Positions 1 through 8,450 are shown, counted from the stretch's first letter. The stretch: DNA of 64,000 nt from Streptomyces echinoruber (GCF_014651135.1 NZ_BMWH01000016.1:99691-163690), one strand, 5' to 3'. Translations and numbers: made by a program. Notes: a model not told the origin generated them from the sequence alone.

Positions 1-1
1 G

Positions 2-550
2 ATCGCCGCGTACGGCGTGAGCGTGGAGACCTGCGCGGAGGCGCTGACGGCGATCGCGCGGCCGCACGTGGCCAGCGTCCAGATCATCCTCAACCCGTTC
101 CGCATGAAGCCCCTGCTCGAGGTGCTGCCCGCGGCCCGCGAGGCGGGCGTCGGCATCATCGCCCGCGTCCCGCTCGCCTCGGGCCTGCTGTCGGGCAAGT
201 ACACCAAGGACACGGTGTTCCCCGAGAACGACCACCGCACCTTCAACCGGCACGGCGAGGCCTTCGACCAGGGCGAGACCTTCTCCGGCGTCGACTACGC
301 CACGGGCGTGGAGGCCGCCGCCGAGTTCGCCGCGCTCGCCCCCGAGGGGTACACCCCGGCCCAGCTCGCGCTGCGCTGGATCATCCAGCAGCCGGGCGTC
401 ACCACCGTGATCCCCGGCGCCCGCTCGCCGGAGCAGGCCCGCGCCAACGCGGCCGCCGCCACGCTGCCGCCGCTGTCCGAGAAGACGCTCACGGCGATCC
501 GGGACCTGTACGACCGGCGCATCCGCGAGCAGGTCGAACACCGCTGGTGA
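2..550 (+). CDS. Aldo/keto reductase, C-terminal part (5' end outside window)
   Basis: The open frame runs in from the left edge, so only the C-terminal ~182 residues are present. The segment contains features typical of the second half of the AKR (alpha/beta)8 barrel: a P-L-A-S-G-L-L-S-G-K-Y stretch after a 'G-V-G-I-I-A-R-V' strand, then 'A-L-R-W-I-I-Q-Q-P-G-V' and 'T-V-I-P-G-A-R-S', the last helping to bind the NADPH phosphate. The family reduces aldehydes and ketones or oxidises alcohols with NADP(H) in the cytosol; substrate cannot be told. The catalytic Tyr/Lys/Asp lie upstream and are not visible. It converges with the next gene, 24 bp away. Confidence 0.9.
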   Translation: MAAYGVSVETCAEALTAIARPHVASVQIILNPFRMKPLLEVLPAAREAGVGIIARVPLASGLLSGKYTKDTVFPENDHRTFNRHGEAFDQGETFSGVDYATGVEAAAEFAALAPEGYTPAQLALRWIIQQPGVTTVIPGARSPEQARANAAAATLPPLSEKTLTAIRDLYDRRIREQVEHRW

Positions 551-574
551 CCCCGGCCGGAGGGCCGCCCCGGC

Positions 575-919
575 TCAGGACCTGAGCACCAGCTGGCGCT
601 CCTGCTCCTGGTCGCCGGCGGCGGTGCCCTCGTCGGTCACGCCGAAGGCCCGCGCCAGCGTCCGGCTCGCCGTGCGCACGGCCTCCGGCGATCCCTGGAC
701 GGTCACCGTGACCGGCGCGGACAGCCGTCCCGCCGCGCCGTCCCGCGCGGGCGGCGCCGACGGCGCGGTGCCGCCGAACGTGGCCGTGAACACGGTGGCC
801 CGCTCGTCGGCGGGCAGCTCCTGCGCAGGTCCGAACGCGGGCTCCAGGGCGTGGACGACGGTCCGCGCGTCCGCGGCGCTGCCGCCGCTGAGCGTGACGG
901 TGAGCGAAGTGCCGGGCAT
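575..919 (-). CDS. Hypothetical protein, 114 aa
   Basis: I do not recognise a named family. The protein starts M-P-G-T-S-L-T-V-T-L-S and contains two similar blocks, one near the start (SLTVTLSGG...ARTVVHALEPAFG) and one in the second half (PVTVTVQGS...VRTASRTLARAFGV), each a beta strand plus helix, suggesting an internal duplication of a small alpha/beta unit. No signal peptide or membrane segment. An open frame extends upstream of this ATG but it runs through a 33-bp minisatellite and is unlikely to be coding. Real gene status is supported by Streptomyces-like codon use; function unknown. Confidence 0.6.
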   Translation of the reverse strand: MPGTSLTVTLSGGSAADARTVVHALEPAFGPAQELPADERATVFTATFGGTAPSAPPARDGAAGRLSAPVTVTVQGSPEAVRTASRTLARAFGVTDEGTAAGDQEQERQLVLRS

Positions 920-1090
920 GGTCAACGGACTCCTCGGATCGATCGGTGTCGGCACCGCCGGGAACCGCCGCCCAGGGCGTCTCCCGGCGCACCCGCTTCG
1001 TGTAACCGCGGGGTGATCGCTCAAACGACGGCGGGGAGAGGGGGGAAGGCGAGGTTCCGGCGCGGGCGGCGGCTCGCCGCTCCGCGACCG

Positions 1091-1186
1091 GGACCGCCGC
1101 CCGTGCCGGTGCTGTCTCCCGTCGGACCGCCGCCCGTGCCGGTGCTGTCTCCCGTCGGACCGCCGCCCGTGCCGGTGCTGTCTTCG
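1091..1186. repeat. 33-bp minisatellite, three tandem copies
   Basis: Copies begin at 1091, 1124 and 1157; the first two are identical over 33 bp and the third diverges after about 29 bp. The core is GCCGCCCGTGCCGGTGCTGT. It sits in the ~390-bp gap between two leftward genes (start at 919, stop at 1310), in which I see no other gene. The period is divisible by three, and a frame across it on the minus strand would read S-D-G-R-Q-H-R-H-G-R-R repeats, but nothing else supports translation. Confidence 0.85.
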
Positions 1187-1309
1187 CGCCGGCCCGTCGC
1201 CCGCGCCGAAGACGTTCTCCGCGCCGCGGCCGCGCCCTCCTGCCGTCCCCGCCGTCGGCCGTGCGCCGGCCGTAAGCCGACCGTGCGGCGGCCTTGCGGC
1301 GGCCATGCG

Positions 1310-1681
1310 TCAGATCCGCCCGCCCGTCAGCCGGGTCAGCGGGCCCCGGGCGGCGCGCTCGGCGCGGCGGCCGGCGAGGTAGGAGGCGGTGGTGAGGGCG
1401 GTGAGCCCGGCACCGACGCCGGCGGCGACGGCCTTGCGGGCGGCCAGGACCGTCCAGGCGGTCCTGGCGGTGGCGGCGACTTGGCCGGAGGCGGAGGCGA
1501 GAGCCTGGCGGCCCGCCGCCACGGCGCGGGCGGTGCCCTGGGCGGCCCCGCCCGCCGCGTCGGCGGCGCGGCCCGCCCCGGCCCCGACGGCCGACGCGGC
1601 GTCAGCGGCCTTGCCGACGACGCCCTGTGCCGTGCCGGCGGACTTCTCGGTCACGTTCGTGTGCTTGTCCGTAGCGCTCAT
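1310..1681 (-). CDS. Ala/Gly-rich hypothetical protein with one hydrophobic segment
   Basis: A 123-residue protein beginning M-S-A-T-D-K-H-T-N-V-T-E-K. Residues ~15-75 are an Ala/Gly/Val-rich stretch with regular spacing suggestive of a long amphipathic helix, reminiscent of apolipoprotein- or phasin-like small proteins. A hydrophobic segment follows (~90-107, AVAAGVGAGLTALTTASYLAG) and the C-terminus is basic. I chose the ATG at 1681 because AAGGCGG stands five bases before it. It is divergent from the DUF6328 gene, and a sigma-B-like promoter candidate lies in the shared upstream region. A role in stress or envelope homeostasis is only inferred. Confidence 0.7.
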   Translation of the reverse strand: MSATDKHTNVTEKSAGTAQGVVGKAADAASAVGAGAGRAADAAGGAAQGTARAVAAGRQALASASGQVAATARTAWTVLAARKAVAAGVGAGLTALTTASYLAGRRAERAARGPLTRLTGGRI

Positions 1682-1745
1682 GGCATCCGCCTTGCCGCTC
1701 GCACGGCGGGCAAACACGCTCCGCCACCGGGCGTTTCCGTATCCG

Positions 1746-1772
1746 TCACCCCTGATCAACCCGGCGGCAAAC
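1746..1772 (-). promoter_or_regulatory. Candidate sigma-B-type promoter for the leftward 123-aa protein gene
   Basis: On the minus strand GTTTGC (1772-1767) and GGGTGA (1751-1746) are separated by 15 bp. This resembles the GNNT-N14-16-GGGTAY pattern of Streptomyces sigma-B-family promoters, with one mismatch in the -10. It would give a leader of about 55-60 nt to the ATG at 1681. Confidence 0.3.
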
Positions 1773-1821
1773 GGGAACACGAGTCACCGGAACCCGCGAG
1801 AACCGCTGAGCTGGAGGAACG

Positions 1822-2322
1822 TTGTCGGACACGGAACACGGTGCGGAAGCGAGGGACCGGGGGCGCGACGAGACGGAGGAGGAACGGGCCGACCGCAAGT
1901 GGGGCGAGCTCATCCAGGAGGTCAGGGTCGCGCAGACCGGCGTGCAGATCCTCTTCGGTTTCCTGCTCACCGTGGTCTTCCAGTCCAAGTACGCCCAACT
2001 GCAGCCGACGGAGAAGACGATCTACATCGTGACCGTCGTCCTGGGCGCCGCCGCCACGGGGGCGCTGATCGGGCCGGTGTCCCTGCACCGCCTGGTCTCC
2101 GGGCGGCGGGTGAAGCCGCAGGCGGTCGAGTGGGCCTCCCGGCTGACCTTCGTCGGGCTGCTCCTGCTGCTGGCCACCATGACCGCCTCGCTGCTGCTGA
2201 TCCTGCGGGTCGCCACGCACGACACGTACGTGCCGTGGCTGGTCGTGGGGGTGGTGCTCTGGTACCTGCTGTGCTGGTTCGTGGTCCCGATGCTGGCCCG
2301 GCGCCGGCACGGCTCCCGCTAG
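1822..2322 (+). CDS. DUF6328 family membrane protein
   Basis: A 166-residue integral membrane protein. The first ~28 residues are highly charged (acidic/Arg), followed by the family block R-K-W-G-E-L-I-Q-E-V-R-V-A-Q-T-G-V-Q-I-L-F and four predicted membrane helices (~43-60, 66-87, 108-130, 137-158), ending in a short basic tail. It starts with TTG: GGAGG lies six bases upstream at 1811-1816 and no better start is near. The protein family has no assigned function. It is divergent from the preceding gene and converges with the SsgA-like gene. Confidence 0.9.
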   Translation: MSDTEHGAEARDRGRDETEEERADRKWGELIQEVRVAQTGVQILFGFLLTVVFQSKYAQLQPTEKTIYIVTVVLGAAATGALIGPVSLHRLVSGRRVKPQAVEWASRLTFVGLLLLLATMTASLLLILRVATHDTYVPWLVVGVVLWYLLCWFVVPMLARRRHGSR

Positions 2323-2427
2323 CGCGGCCCGGGCGCGCCCGGCCTCCCGCCCGGACGCCGGGGCGTGCCCGCACGGGGTGCGGCGGCTGCGGGGCGCGGG
2401 CGCCTCCCGCCCGGACGGCGCTTCTCG

Positions 2428-2443
2428 CGGGGCGCTTGCCCCG
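2428..2443. terminator. Compact GC hairpin between converging genes
   Basis: CGGGGC-GCTT-GCCCCG forms a six-bp GC stem with a four-base loop between the DUF6328 gene and the SsgA-like gene. There is no U-tract, which is common for actinomycete terminators, and it could serve both strands. Confidence 0.45.
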
Positions 2444-2455
2444 GGGCCACGGGGG

Positions 2456-2881
2456 TCACTTGCCCGTGAAGACCTCCGCCAGGAAGTCGTCGATTCGCAC
2501 CTGCTCGCGGCCGGGCGGGACGATCTCGTGGGTCTGCCGCAGGAAGGCCGCCACCGCCGGCGCCCACGCGAACACCGCGGCGTGGTGCCGGCCCCCGCCG
2601 GGGCGGGCGTCGCCGAAGAAGTCCATCCGCAGTTCCTGCCACATGCCGGTCGACACGGGCCGGAAGCGGACGTCGCCGATGCCGACCGGGCGGGTGAGGC
2701 CGTCGGCGAGCATCTCCCGGTCGAGCCGCCACCGCGCCAGCACCCGGCCGTCATGGGTGAACACGGCGGTGACGGCGAACGGGTCCGCGGCGTCGTACTG
2801 CAGGTGGGCCAGGACGGGGAAGCGGTCGGCGGCGCCCGCCTGAAGCTGCATGACCAGGGTCTTGTGCACGAACGGGTTCAC
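2456..2881 (-). CDS. SsgA-like sporulation/cell-division protein (SALP)
   Basis: A 141-residue protein of the actinomycete SsgA-like family, whose members steer peptidoglycan synthesis and FtsZ placement during sporulation septation. The family core is visible: V-L-A-H-L-Q-Y-D...D-P-F-A-V-T-A-V-F, then W-R-L-D-R-E-M-L-A-D-G-L, then G-D-V-R-F-R-P, and the C-terminal R-I-D-D-F-L-A-E-V. Start is GTG at 2881 with GGAGG seven bases upstream. It stands alone. Which SALP paralogue this is cannot be decided from one sequence; position in the chromosome would fit SsgC of S. coelicolor, but that is from memory. Confidence 0.88.
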   Translation of the reverse strand: MNPFVHKTLVMQLQAGAADRFPVLAHLQYDAADPFAVTAVFTHDGRVLARWRLDREMLADGLTRPVGIGDVRFRPVSTGMWQELRMDFFGDARPGGGRHHAAVFAWAPAVAAFLRQTHEIVPPGREQVRIDDFLAEVFTGK

Positions 2882-3054
2882 GAGAGGGCCTCCGGCGAGA
2901 ACGGACTCAGAGCTCTCTGGTACCCAGGTCGCCGCCGAGGTTGCTCAGGCCGTCGAGTGATTCACGGCGCACTTCGCCGGGTGGCCCCTGCCCCGCCGCC
3001 TGCCGCTCGCCGGGTGTCGGCGGCCGGGCGTCGGCGGCCGGCGGGGTGTGCCGG

Positions 3055-4026
3055 TCAGCCGAAGGCGTCGCGCAGCGCGGGCAGCAGGGTCTTCTCCGAC
3101 CAGTCCAGGAAGGCGTGCTGGGTCTCGCCGCCCACCTGCACCAGCGCCACCTCGGTGAACCCGGCCTCGACGTACGGGCGTACGGCTTCCACGAAGGTCT
3201 CCGGGTCGTCGCCGCACGGGATGGACTCGGCGACGTCGTCGGGCGTGACGAATTGGGTGGCCGACTCGAAGGAGTCCGGGTGCGGCAGCTCGGAGTTGAC
3301 CTTCCAGCCGCTGCCGAACCAGCGGAACTGGGCGTGCGCGCGCTTGACGGCCGTGTCCCGGTCGGGGTCGTAGCACACCGGCAGCTGGCCCACGCGCGGC
3401 TTGCCCCGCCCGCCGTGCCGGTCGAACGCCTCCAGCAGGCCCGCCTTGGGCTCGGTGGCGATCACCAGGTCGCCGTACCTGCCGGCGAGGGCGCAGGACT
3501 TCTCGCCGGAGACGGCGATGCCCAGGGGCGGCGGGGTGTCGGGCAGGTCCCACAGCCGGGCCGACTCGACGTCGAAGTGGGTGCCGCGGTGGGTGACGTG
3601 GCCGCCCTCGAACAGTGCGCGGATGATGTGGACGGCCTCCTCCAGCATCTCGTGCCGCACGTCGACGGAGGGCCAGCCGCCGCCGACCACGTGCTCGTTG
3701 AGGTTCTCCCCGGAGCCGAGGCCGAGCCGGAAGCGGCCCTCGGACAGCAGGTGCAGTGTGGCCGCCTTTTGCGCCACCACCGCCGGGTGGTAGCGGAACG
3801 TCGGGCAGGTCACGTACGTCATCAGCGGGATGCGCGAGGTGGCCTGGGCGGCGGCGCCCAGCACGCTCCACGCGTAGGGGGAGTGGCCCTGCGAGCGCAG
3901 CCACGGGAAGTAGTGGTCGGAGGTCACCGAGAAGTCGTAGCCGACCTCCTCGGCCCGCACCACGTGCTCGACCAGCTCGCGGGGTCCGGCCTGCTCGGTC
4001 ATCATCGTGTATCCGATTCGCACCAT
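3055..4026 (-). CDS. LLM-class F420-dependent oxidoreductase
   Basis: A 323-residue luciferase-like (beta/alpha)8 oxidoreductase. Typical features are the N-terminal R-I-G-Y-T-M-M strand, the T-S-D-H-Y-F-P-W block resembling the F420-binding loops of F420-dependent glucose-6-phosphate dehydrogenases, the cis-peptide-region T-Y-V-T-C-P-T-F-R-Y-H-P-A, and R-F-R-L-G-L-G-S-G-E-N-L-N-E-H. The E-N-L-N-E-H block is the hallmark of the TIGR03557-type F420 subfamily. It would carry out a hydride transfer with F420 on an unknown substrate in the cytosol. Start ATG at 4026; the open frame continues upstream through Pro/Gly/Arg-rich non-conserved sequence, which I reject. Confidence 0.88.
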   Translation of the reverse strand: MVRIGYTMMTEQAGPRELVEHVVRAEEVGYDFSVTSDHYFPWLRSQGHSPYAWSVLGAAAQATSRIPLMTYVTCPTFRYHPAVVAQKAATLHLLSEGRFRLGLGSGENLNEHVVGGGWPSVDVRHEMLEEAVHIIRALFEGGHVTHRGTHFDVESARLWDLPDTPPPLGIAVSGEKSCALAGRYGDLVIATEPKAGLLEAFDRHGGRGKPRVGQLPVCYDPDRDTAVKRAHAQFRWFGSGWKVNSELPHPDSFESATQFVTPDDVAESIPCGDDPETFVEAVRPYVEAGFTEVALVQVGGETQHAFLDWSEKTLLPALRDAFG

Positions 4027-4063
4027 GCCGCCCGCGTTCCCCCCGACCCGGGGTGAAAACGGC

Positions 4064-4102
4064 CCGTCCGGGCGGCCCCGGCCCCGCGCGCCGCCCGGAC
4101 GG
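4064..4102 (-). terminator. Terminator hairpin downstream of the kinase-like gene
   Basis: CCGTCCGGGCGGC at 4064-4076 pairs perfectly with GCCGCCCGGACGG at 4090-4102 (13 bp, 13-nt loop). It lies about 70 bp past the stop of the leftward kinase-like gene and upstream of the oxidoreductase gene, separating the two transcripts. Confidence 0.7.
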
Positions 4103-4170
4103 ACACGGGCCGGGCGGGCGGCCGGGCGTCCGCCGGGCGGATATGGAGCAGGCGGCCGGGCGGGCACGGG

Positions 4171-5769
4171 TCAGGCGGGCGGCCGGAACGTTTTGAGGAA
4201 GGTGGCCAGCGCCTGCCGGTTCGCCGCGGCGCCCCAGTCGCCGGCCGGGGTCGTCCAGCGCAGCGAGAAGCCGCGGTGGCCGCCGAGCAGGAAGCCCCGG
4301 CCGAAGGTGCGCGTTTGCCGGTCGCCGGTGCCGGAGAGCCACTCCATGTCGGCGGCGCTGCGGCCCAGGTACGTGGTCGCGCGGATGTCGCCCAGGCGCC
4401 GGTAGCCCGCGGTGCGCTGCAGGTCGGGTTCCACGTCCTCGCGCCAGACGGCGACCGGGTCGGGGCCCACCCGGGTGCTGTAGGTGACGGCGAGGGTGCG
4501 GGCGTCGGTGCCGCCGGGGCCGAAGACGACGCGGTAGGCGAGGTCCGAGACGCGGGAGGTGCGCAGCCGCCGGAAGCCTTTGGGCAGGGCGACGGAGAAT
4601 CCCTCCGGTGCCCGCAGGACGCGGTAGCCCGCCGGCAGGGCGGCCGTGGCGGAGGCCGACGCGCGCGGCGGGGTGCCGGACGGGTCCCGGCCGGCTCCGG
4701 TGGGCGGGACGGTGACCGAGGCCGGCGGGCGGGGCGCCGGTCCCGCGGCGGAGGACCCGCCGCCCGTGCCGGGCAGCAGGTCGGCGGCGGCCAGCACGGC
4801 CACCGCCACCGCGACGAGGGCCACGGCGCCGCCCGCGACGGTGACGGCGGTCCGCCTGCTCCACACCGGGCCCGCGTGGCAGGCGGCCGCGTACGCCTCC
4901 CGCCACCGGCCGGGCGCCCCCGCCGCGCCCCCGGCGTCCCCGATGCCTCCGGTGTCCCCGCCCAGTGTCCGGGTGAGCAGGTACCACACCTCCGGCCGGG
5001 TCATCCGCTCCCGGGAGTTCTTGCGCAGCAGCCCCTGCACGGCCCGGGTCAGCCCCCCGGCGCGCAGCGGGGCCCGCAGCGGGAGCCGGTCCACGCCGCG
5101 CAGGGTGGCCTCGGGCCGGCCCCGGTCCCGGAACGGCGGGCGGCCCTCGACCATCGTGTACAGCAGCGCGCCCAGCGCCCACAGGTCGGCCGCGGGGCCG
5201 ATGCGCTCGTCGCGGGCCTGCTCGGGGGAGGCGTACGACGGCGCGGTTAGCCGCGGTGCGAGGGTGGTGCCGGCCAGCCCGAAGCCGGTGACGACGATGT
5301 CGTCCGCCTCCCGCACGAACACCTGGCCGGGGCTCAGTTCGCCGTGCGTGACGCCCTCGGCGTGCGCGGCCTCCAGGACGTCGAGCAGCGCCAGCCCGAT
5401 GCGCGCGGCCCGCTCGGGTTCCAACGCGCCTTCCCGGTCGAGGAGTTCGCCGAGCGGCGTGCCGTCGATCCACTCGGTGACGATCCACAGCCTCCCGTCC
5501 TCCGCCACGGCGTCCACCGCCGCCGCGACCCGTCCCGGCCGCAGCTCCGCCACGATCGCGGAGGTGCGCATCACGTGGTCCGTGATCCGCTCCTCCACCC
5601 CCGGTCCCGGCGGCAGCCCGATCTCGGTGACGAGGCAGGGGAGTTCGACCTGGATGTCCTCGGCGTACCAGCAGACGCGGTTGGTCTCGCGGTGGACCGC
5701 CTCCAGCAGCCGGTACCGTCCGCCGACCAGTTCACGGGTGCCGTCCGCGGAGACGTGCGCCTTGGCCAT
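4171..5769 (-). CDS. Membrane-anchored serine/threonine pseudokinase
   Basis: A 532-residue protein with a Hanks-type kinase fold (~15-285), a single membrane helix (~310-335) and a C-terminal extracellular domain (~400-532). Kinase-fold landmarks are the hinge I-V-T-E-W-I-D-G-T-P-L, the S-P-E-Q motif at 181-184 and D-L-W-A-L-G-A-L-L-Y. Catalytic residues are replaced: HRD is H-G-E (142-144), the loop Lys/Asn are Ser/Gln, DFG is G-F-G (162-164), and no VAIK lysine is visible in C-W-Y-A-E-D-I-Q. It is therefore probably catalytically dead and may act as a scaffold or ligand sensor. The tail has no PASTA repeats. ATG 5769 is preferred to 5775 because GAGGG sits seven bases before it. A 13-bp hairpin follows the gene. 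Confidence 0.85.
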   Translation of the reverse strand: MAKAHVSADGTRELVGGRYRLLEAVHRETNRVCWYAEDIQVELPCLVTEIGLPPGPGVEERITDHVMRTSAIVAELRPGRVAAAVDAVAEDGRLWIVTEWIDGTPLGELLDREGALEPERAARIGLALLDVLEAAHAEGVTHGELSPGQVFVREADDIVVTGFGLAGTTLAPRLTAPSYASPEQARDERIGPAADLWALGALLYTMVEGRPPFRDRGRPEATLRGVDRLPLRAPLRAGGLTRAVQGLLRKNSRERMTRPEVWYLLTRTLGGDTGGIGDAGGAAGAPGRWREAYAAACHAGPVWSRRTAVTVAGGAVALVAVAVAVLAAADLLPGTGGGSSAAGPAPRPPASVTVPPTGAGRDPSGTPPRASASATAALPAGYRVLRAPEGFSVALPKGFRRLRTSRVSDLAYRVVFGPGGTDARTLAVTYSTRVGPDPVAVWREDVEPDLQRTAGYRRLGDIRATTYLGRSAADMEWLSGTGDRQTRTFGRGFLLGGHRGFSLRWTTPAGDWGAAANRQALATFLKTFRPPA

Positions 5770-5842
5770 GGTCATCCCTCGCTGAAACCCCGGTTTCTCG
5801 TCTTTCCGGGAAGTACGGGAAGCACGACGGCATCCGTTCAAC

Positions 5843-5877
5843 GCGCCGGCGACTCTCCGGCGCATTTTCGTTTTTTC
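5843..5877 (+). terminator. Intrinsic terminator hairpin with U-tract, plus strand
   Basis: GCGCCGG (5843-5849), a seven-base loop and CCGGCGC (5857-5863) are followed directly by ATTTTCGTTTTTTC. On the plus strand this is a textbook Rho-independent terminator, rare in such GC-rich DNA. No plus-strand gene ends here: the gene to the left is leftward and starts at 5769. It would stop transcripts running antisense to the kinase-like gene, or end a short RNA. Confidence 0.7.
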
Positions 5878-6594
5878 ACTGCGCGTTGGATCTTCTGTGC
5901 GAAAAGAGGGACCGTACGGCCGTGACGGCGCGGGCGCGCACCGGGCGAGGTCAGACGCCTCCCGCCGGGTGCGGCGGCGCCCGTCCGCCCGTACTCCCGA
6001 GTAACCGGCGGCGAACACGGGTGGGCGGCGCAATTCGCGTGCGGCCCGTGCGCGCATTCCCCGACGGACGTCTTGTCGGCGCACGGCTGGACGCCTTGTC
6101 GGCGCACGCCGGAACAGTGCCGGTCGCGGCCGTTCCGGCTTTTTCGAATTCCTGTCAACAGATCTTGCGCCAAAGGCCGGAGCCCGGCATCCGGCACCCG
6201 GCATCCGACCACCGGCATCCGGCGGTTCGGTGCTGCCGCGTCTTCTGCGCACCAGGCCCGGCCGGCCGTGCCCGCCGCCGATGCGAGATCGCTCACACCC
6301 GTTCCGGGGCAACCGGCCCGCGCCGCACCGCATCTTGCCGGTCGACGCGTGAGCGGCGCGCGGTCGACGCACGAGCGGTCGTGGTCGGGTGCGGTCGGTC
6401 GCGGGTGGTCGCCTGCCGGTCACCGAGGGGCGCGGGCGGGCGAAGGGTCGTCATGAATCGAGCAGGGAAAGGCATTTCCTGCTTTACATGCACATGACGC
6501 ATCCGTAAGGGTTTCGCCCGGGGCCCGACCAGCCCCGTGGCGCGCGGCGCCGCGCCATGCCCCGCGGCGGCCGGCGGTGCCGGCCGCCCGTGAA
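5878..6594. other. Long divergent intergenic region without a convincing gene
   Basis: About 840 bp separate the kinase-like gene (leftward) from the M4 protease gene (rightward). I see no coding pattern. It holds two direct copies of CTTGTCGGCGCACG starting at 6072 and 6095, several CCGGCATCC-type short repeats at ~6180-6220, and a locally AT-richer patch at ~6455-6500 (AGGCATTTCCTGCTTTACAT) that may contain the protease promoter. No promoter is assigned firmly. Confidence 0.4.
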
Positions 6595-6610
6595 CGAAGG
6601 AACCCTTTCA

Positions 6611-8401
6611 GTGCGTAGTGCGCACATACGCAGCCTGGCGGTCGCCGTCGCGGTGACGACGGCCGCCACCGGCCTGGCCGGCACGGCCCACGCCGGCCCG
6701 GCCGGCGCCGGCCCGCACGCGGCCTCCGCCTCCGCCTCCGCCTCCGCGCCCTCGGCCGAAGACGTGGTGGCGGCCGCCCGGACCGCGGCCTTCGCCCACG
6801 CCTCGGCGACCGGCGTCACCCAAGGGGAGGAACTCCGGCCGCAGGACGTCCTGATCGACCCGGAGGGCGCCCGGCACGTCCGCTTCGTCCGCACCCACCA
6901 GGGGCTGCCGGTCCTCGGCGGCGACCTGGTCGTCCACCTCTCCCGGCAGTTGACCTACACCGGGGTCACCCGGGCCGCGGGGCACACCGTCCGGCCCGCC
7001 ACCCTGCGCGCCCGGCTGACACGGCGTCAGGCGGAGCGGAAGGCCGCCGCCGCGGCCGGGGAACGGGCGGCCGGCGCCGCACTCGTCGTGGACGCCCGCG
7101 GCGGCGCCTCCGCCCTCGCCTGGCGGGTCCGCGTCGGCGGCACCGGGGCCGCCGGCTCCCGCACGGTGGTCGTCGACGCGCTCACCGGCCGGGTCCGCAG
7201 CAGCACCCCGGACAGCGACGAGTTCCTGTCCCCGAAGCTGCTGAAGACCCTGCACCGGCGCGGCGAGACCCTCGACCCCGCCACCGGCACCGCGCCCGGC
7301 ACGCACAGCCTCGCCGCGGCGTCCGCCGCCCGCTACCCGGCGCCGGCCTCCGGCACCGGCCGCTCCCTCTTCGCCGGAAAGGTGAAGCTGACCACCACGC
7401 AGACCGCCCGCAGGAGCTTCCTGCTGAAGGACCCCACCCGCTGGGGCACCGAGACCCGCGACGCCAAGGGCCGCGAGCCGGAGAACTTCGCACGGGGGGC
7501 GAAGTTCACCAGCACCACCGACCAGTGGGGCGACGGCACCGTCGCCAACCGGATCAGCGCCGCCGTCGACGCCCAGTACGGCATCACCAAGACCCTGGAC
7601 TTCTACCGGAAGACCTTCGGCCGCAAGGGCATGGCGAACGACGGCAAGGGCGCCCACGCCATGGTCCACTTCGGCCACAAGGTCGCCAACGCCTTCTGGG
7701 ACGACCGGTGCGGCTGCATGCTCTACGGCGACGGCGACGGGGACACGTTCACAAAGCCGCTCGTCGTCCTCGACGTCACCGGCCACGAACTCACCCACGG
7801 CGTCGTCGACGCCACCGCCCGCCTGGAGCCGACCCGGGTGGACGCCGACGGCAACCAGTACGGCGAACCGGGCGCCCTGAACGAGTCCCTCGCCGACATC
7901 TTCGGCTCCGGCGTCGAGTTCGGCGCGCACAACCCCGAGAACCCGCCGAACTACCTCATTGGCGAAAAGCTCGGCCTGGCCCAGAAGTTCCTGCGCCGCC
8001 TGGACCACCCCTCCCTCGACAGGCTGGAGGGCACGGTCGACTTCTGGTCGCCGCAGGTGTACGACGCCGAGGTGCACGCCGGCTCCGGCGTCTCCTCGCA
8101 CGCCTACTACCTCCTCGCCGAGGGCAGCGGCCGCCGGAGGATCGGCGCCGTCACCTACGACTCGCCCACCTACGACGGGTCCGCGGTCACGGGCATCGGA
8201 CGCACCAGGGCCACGGCGATCTTCTACCGGGCCCTGACCCGCTACATGGTCTCCAGCACCGACTTCCACGGCGCGCGCGTGGCGACGCTGAAGGCGGCCA
8301 AGGACCTGTACGGGGCCGGCAGCACCGAATACCGGACCGTCGACCGGGCGTGGGCCGCGGTGAACGTCACCGCCGCCAACACGCCGGCGCCCCGGCACTG
8401 A
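6611..8401 (+). CDS. Secreted thermolysin-like (M4) zinc metalloprotease
   Basis: A 596-residue preproprotein: Sec signal peptide (~1-26, ending T-A-H-A), an FTP/PepSY-type propeptide (~60-210) and the M4 catalytic region (~245-590). Zinc-binding H-E-L-T-H lies in D-V-T-G-H-E-L-T-H-G-V-V-D, the third ligand is the Glu of G-A-L-N-E-S-L-A-D-I-F-G, and the catalytic-histidine region reads S-G-V-S-S-H-A-Y-Y-L-L-A-E-G. It hydrolyses proteins outside the cell, preferring bulky hydrophobic P1' residues in this family. Start GTG 6611 follows GAAGGA by nine bases; the GTG at 6590 is less well placed. It stands alone, converging with the LuxR-type gene. Confidence 0.95.
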   Translation: MRSAHIRSLAVAVAVTTAATGLAGTAHAGPAGAGPHAASASASASAPSAEDVVAAARTAAFAHASATGVTQGEELRPQDVLIDPEGARHVRFVRTHQGLPVLGGDLVVHLSRQLTYTGVTRAAGHTVRPATLRARLTRRQAERKAAAAAGERAAGAALVVDARGGASALAWRVRVGGTGAAGSRTVVVDALTGRVRSSTPDSDEFLSPKLLKTLHRRGETLDPATGTAPGTHSLAAASAARYPAPASGTGRSLFAGKVKLTTTQTARRSFLLKDPTRWGTETRDAKGREPENFARGAKFTSTTDQWGDGTVANRISAAVDAQYGITKTLDFYRKTFGRKGMANDGKGAHAMVHFGHKVANAFWDDRCGCMLYGDGDGDTFTKPLVVLDVTGHELTHGVVDATARLEPTRVDADGNQYGEPGALNESLADIFGSGVEFGAHNPENPPNYLIGEKLGLAQKFLRRLDHPSLDRLEGTVDFWSPQVYDAEVHAGSGVSSHAYYLLAEGSGRRRIGAVTYDSPTYDGSAVTGIGRTRATAIFYRALTRYMVSSTDFHGARVATLKAAKDLYGAGSTEYRTVDRAWAAVNVTAANTPAPRH

Positions 8402-8422
8402 CCCCGCCCGCGCACCGGTGTT

Positions 8423-8450
8423 CCGGGTGCCCCGCCCGCGGGGGACCCGG
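8423..8450. terminator. Hairpin after the M4 protease gene
   Basis: CCGGGT (8423-8428) pairs with ACCCGG (8445-8450), extended by CCCC/GGGG after one G-G mismatch. It starts 22 bp past the protease stop and lies between convergent genes. Confidence 0.5.
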
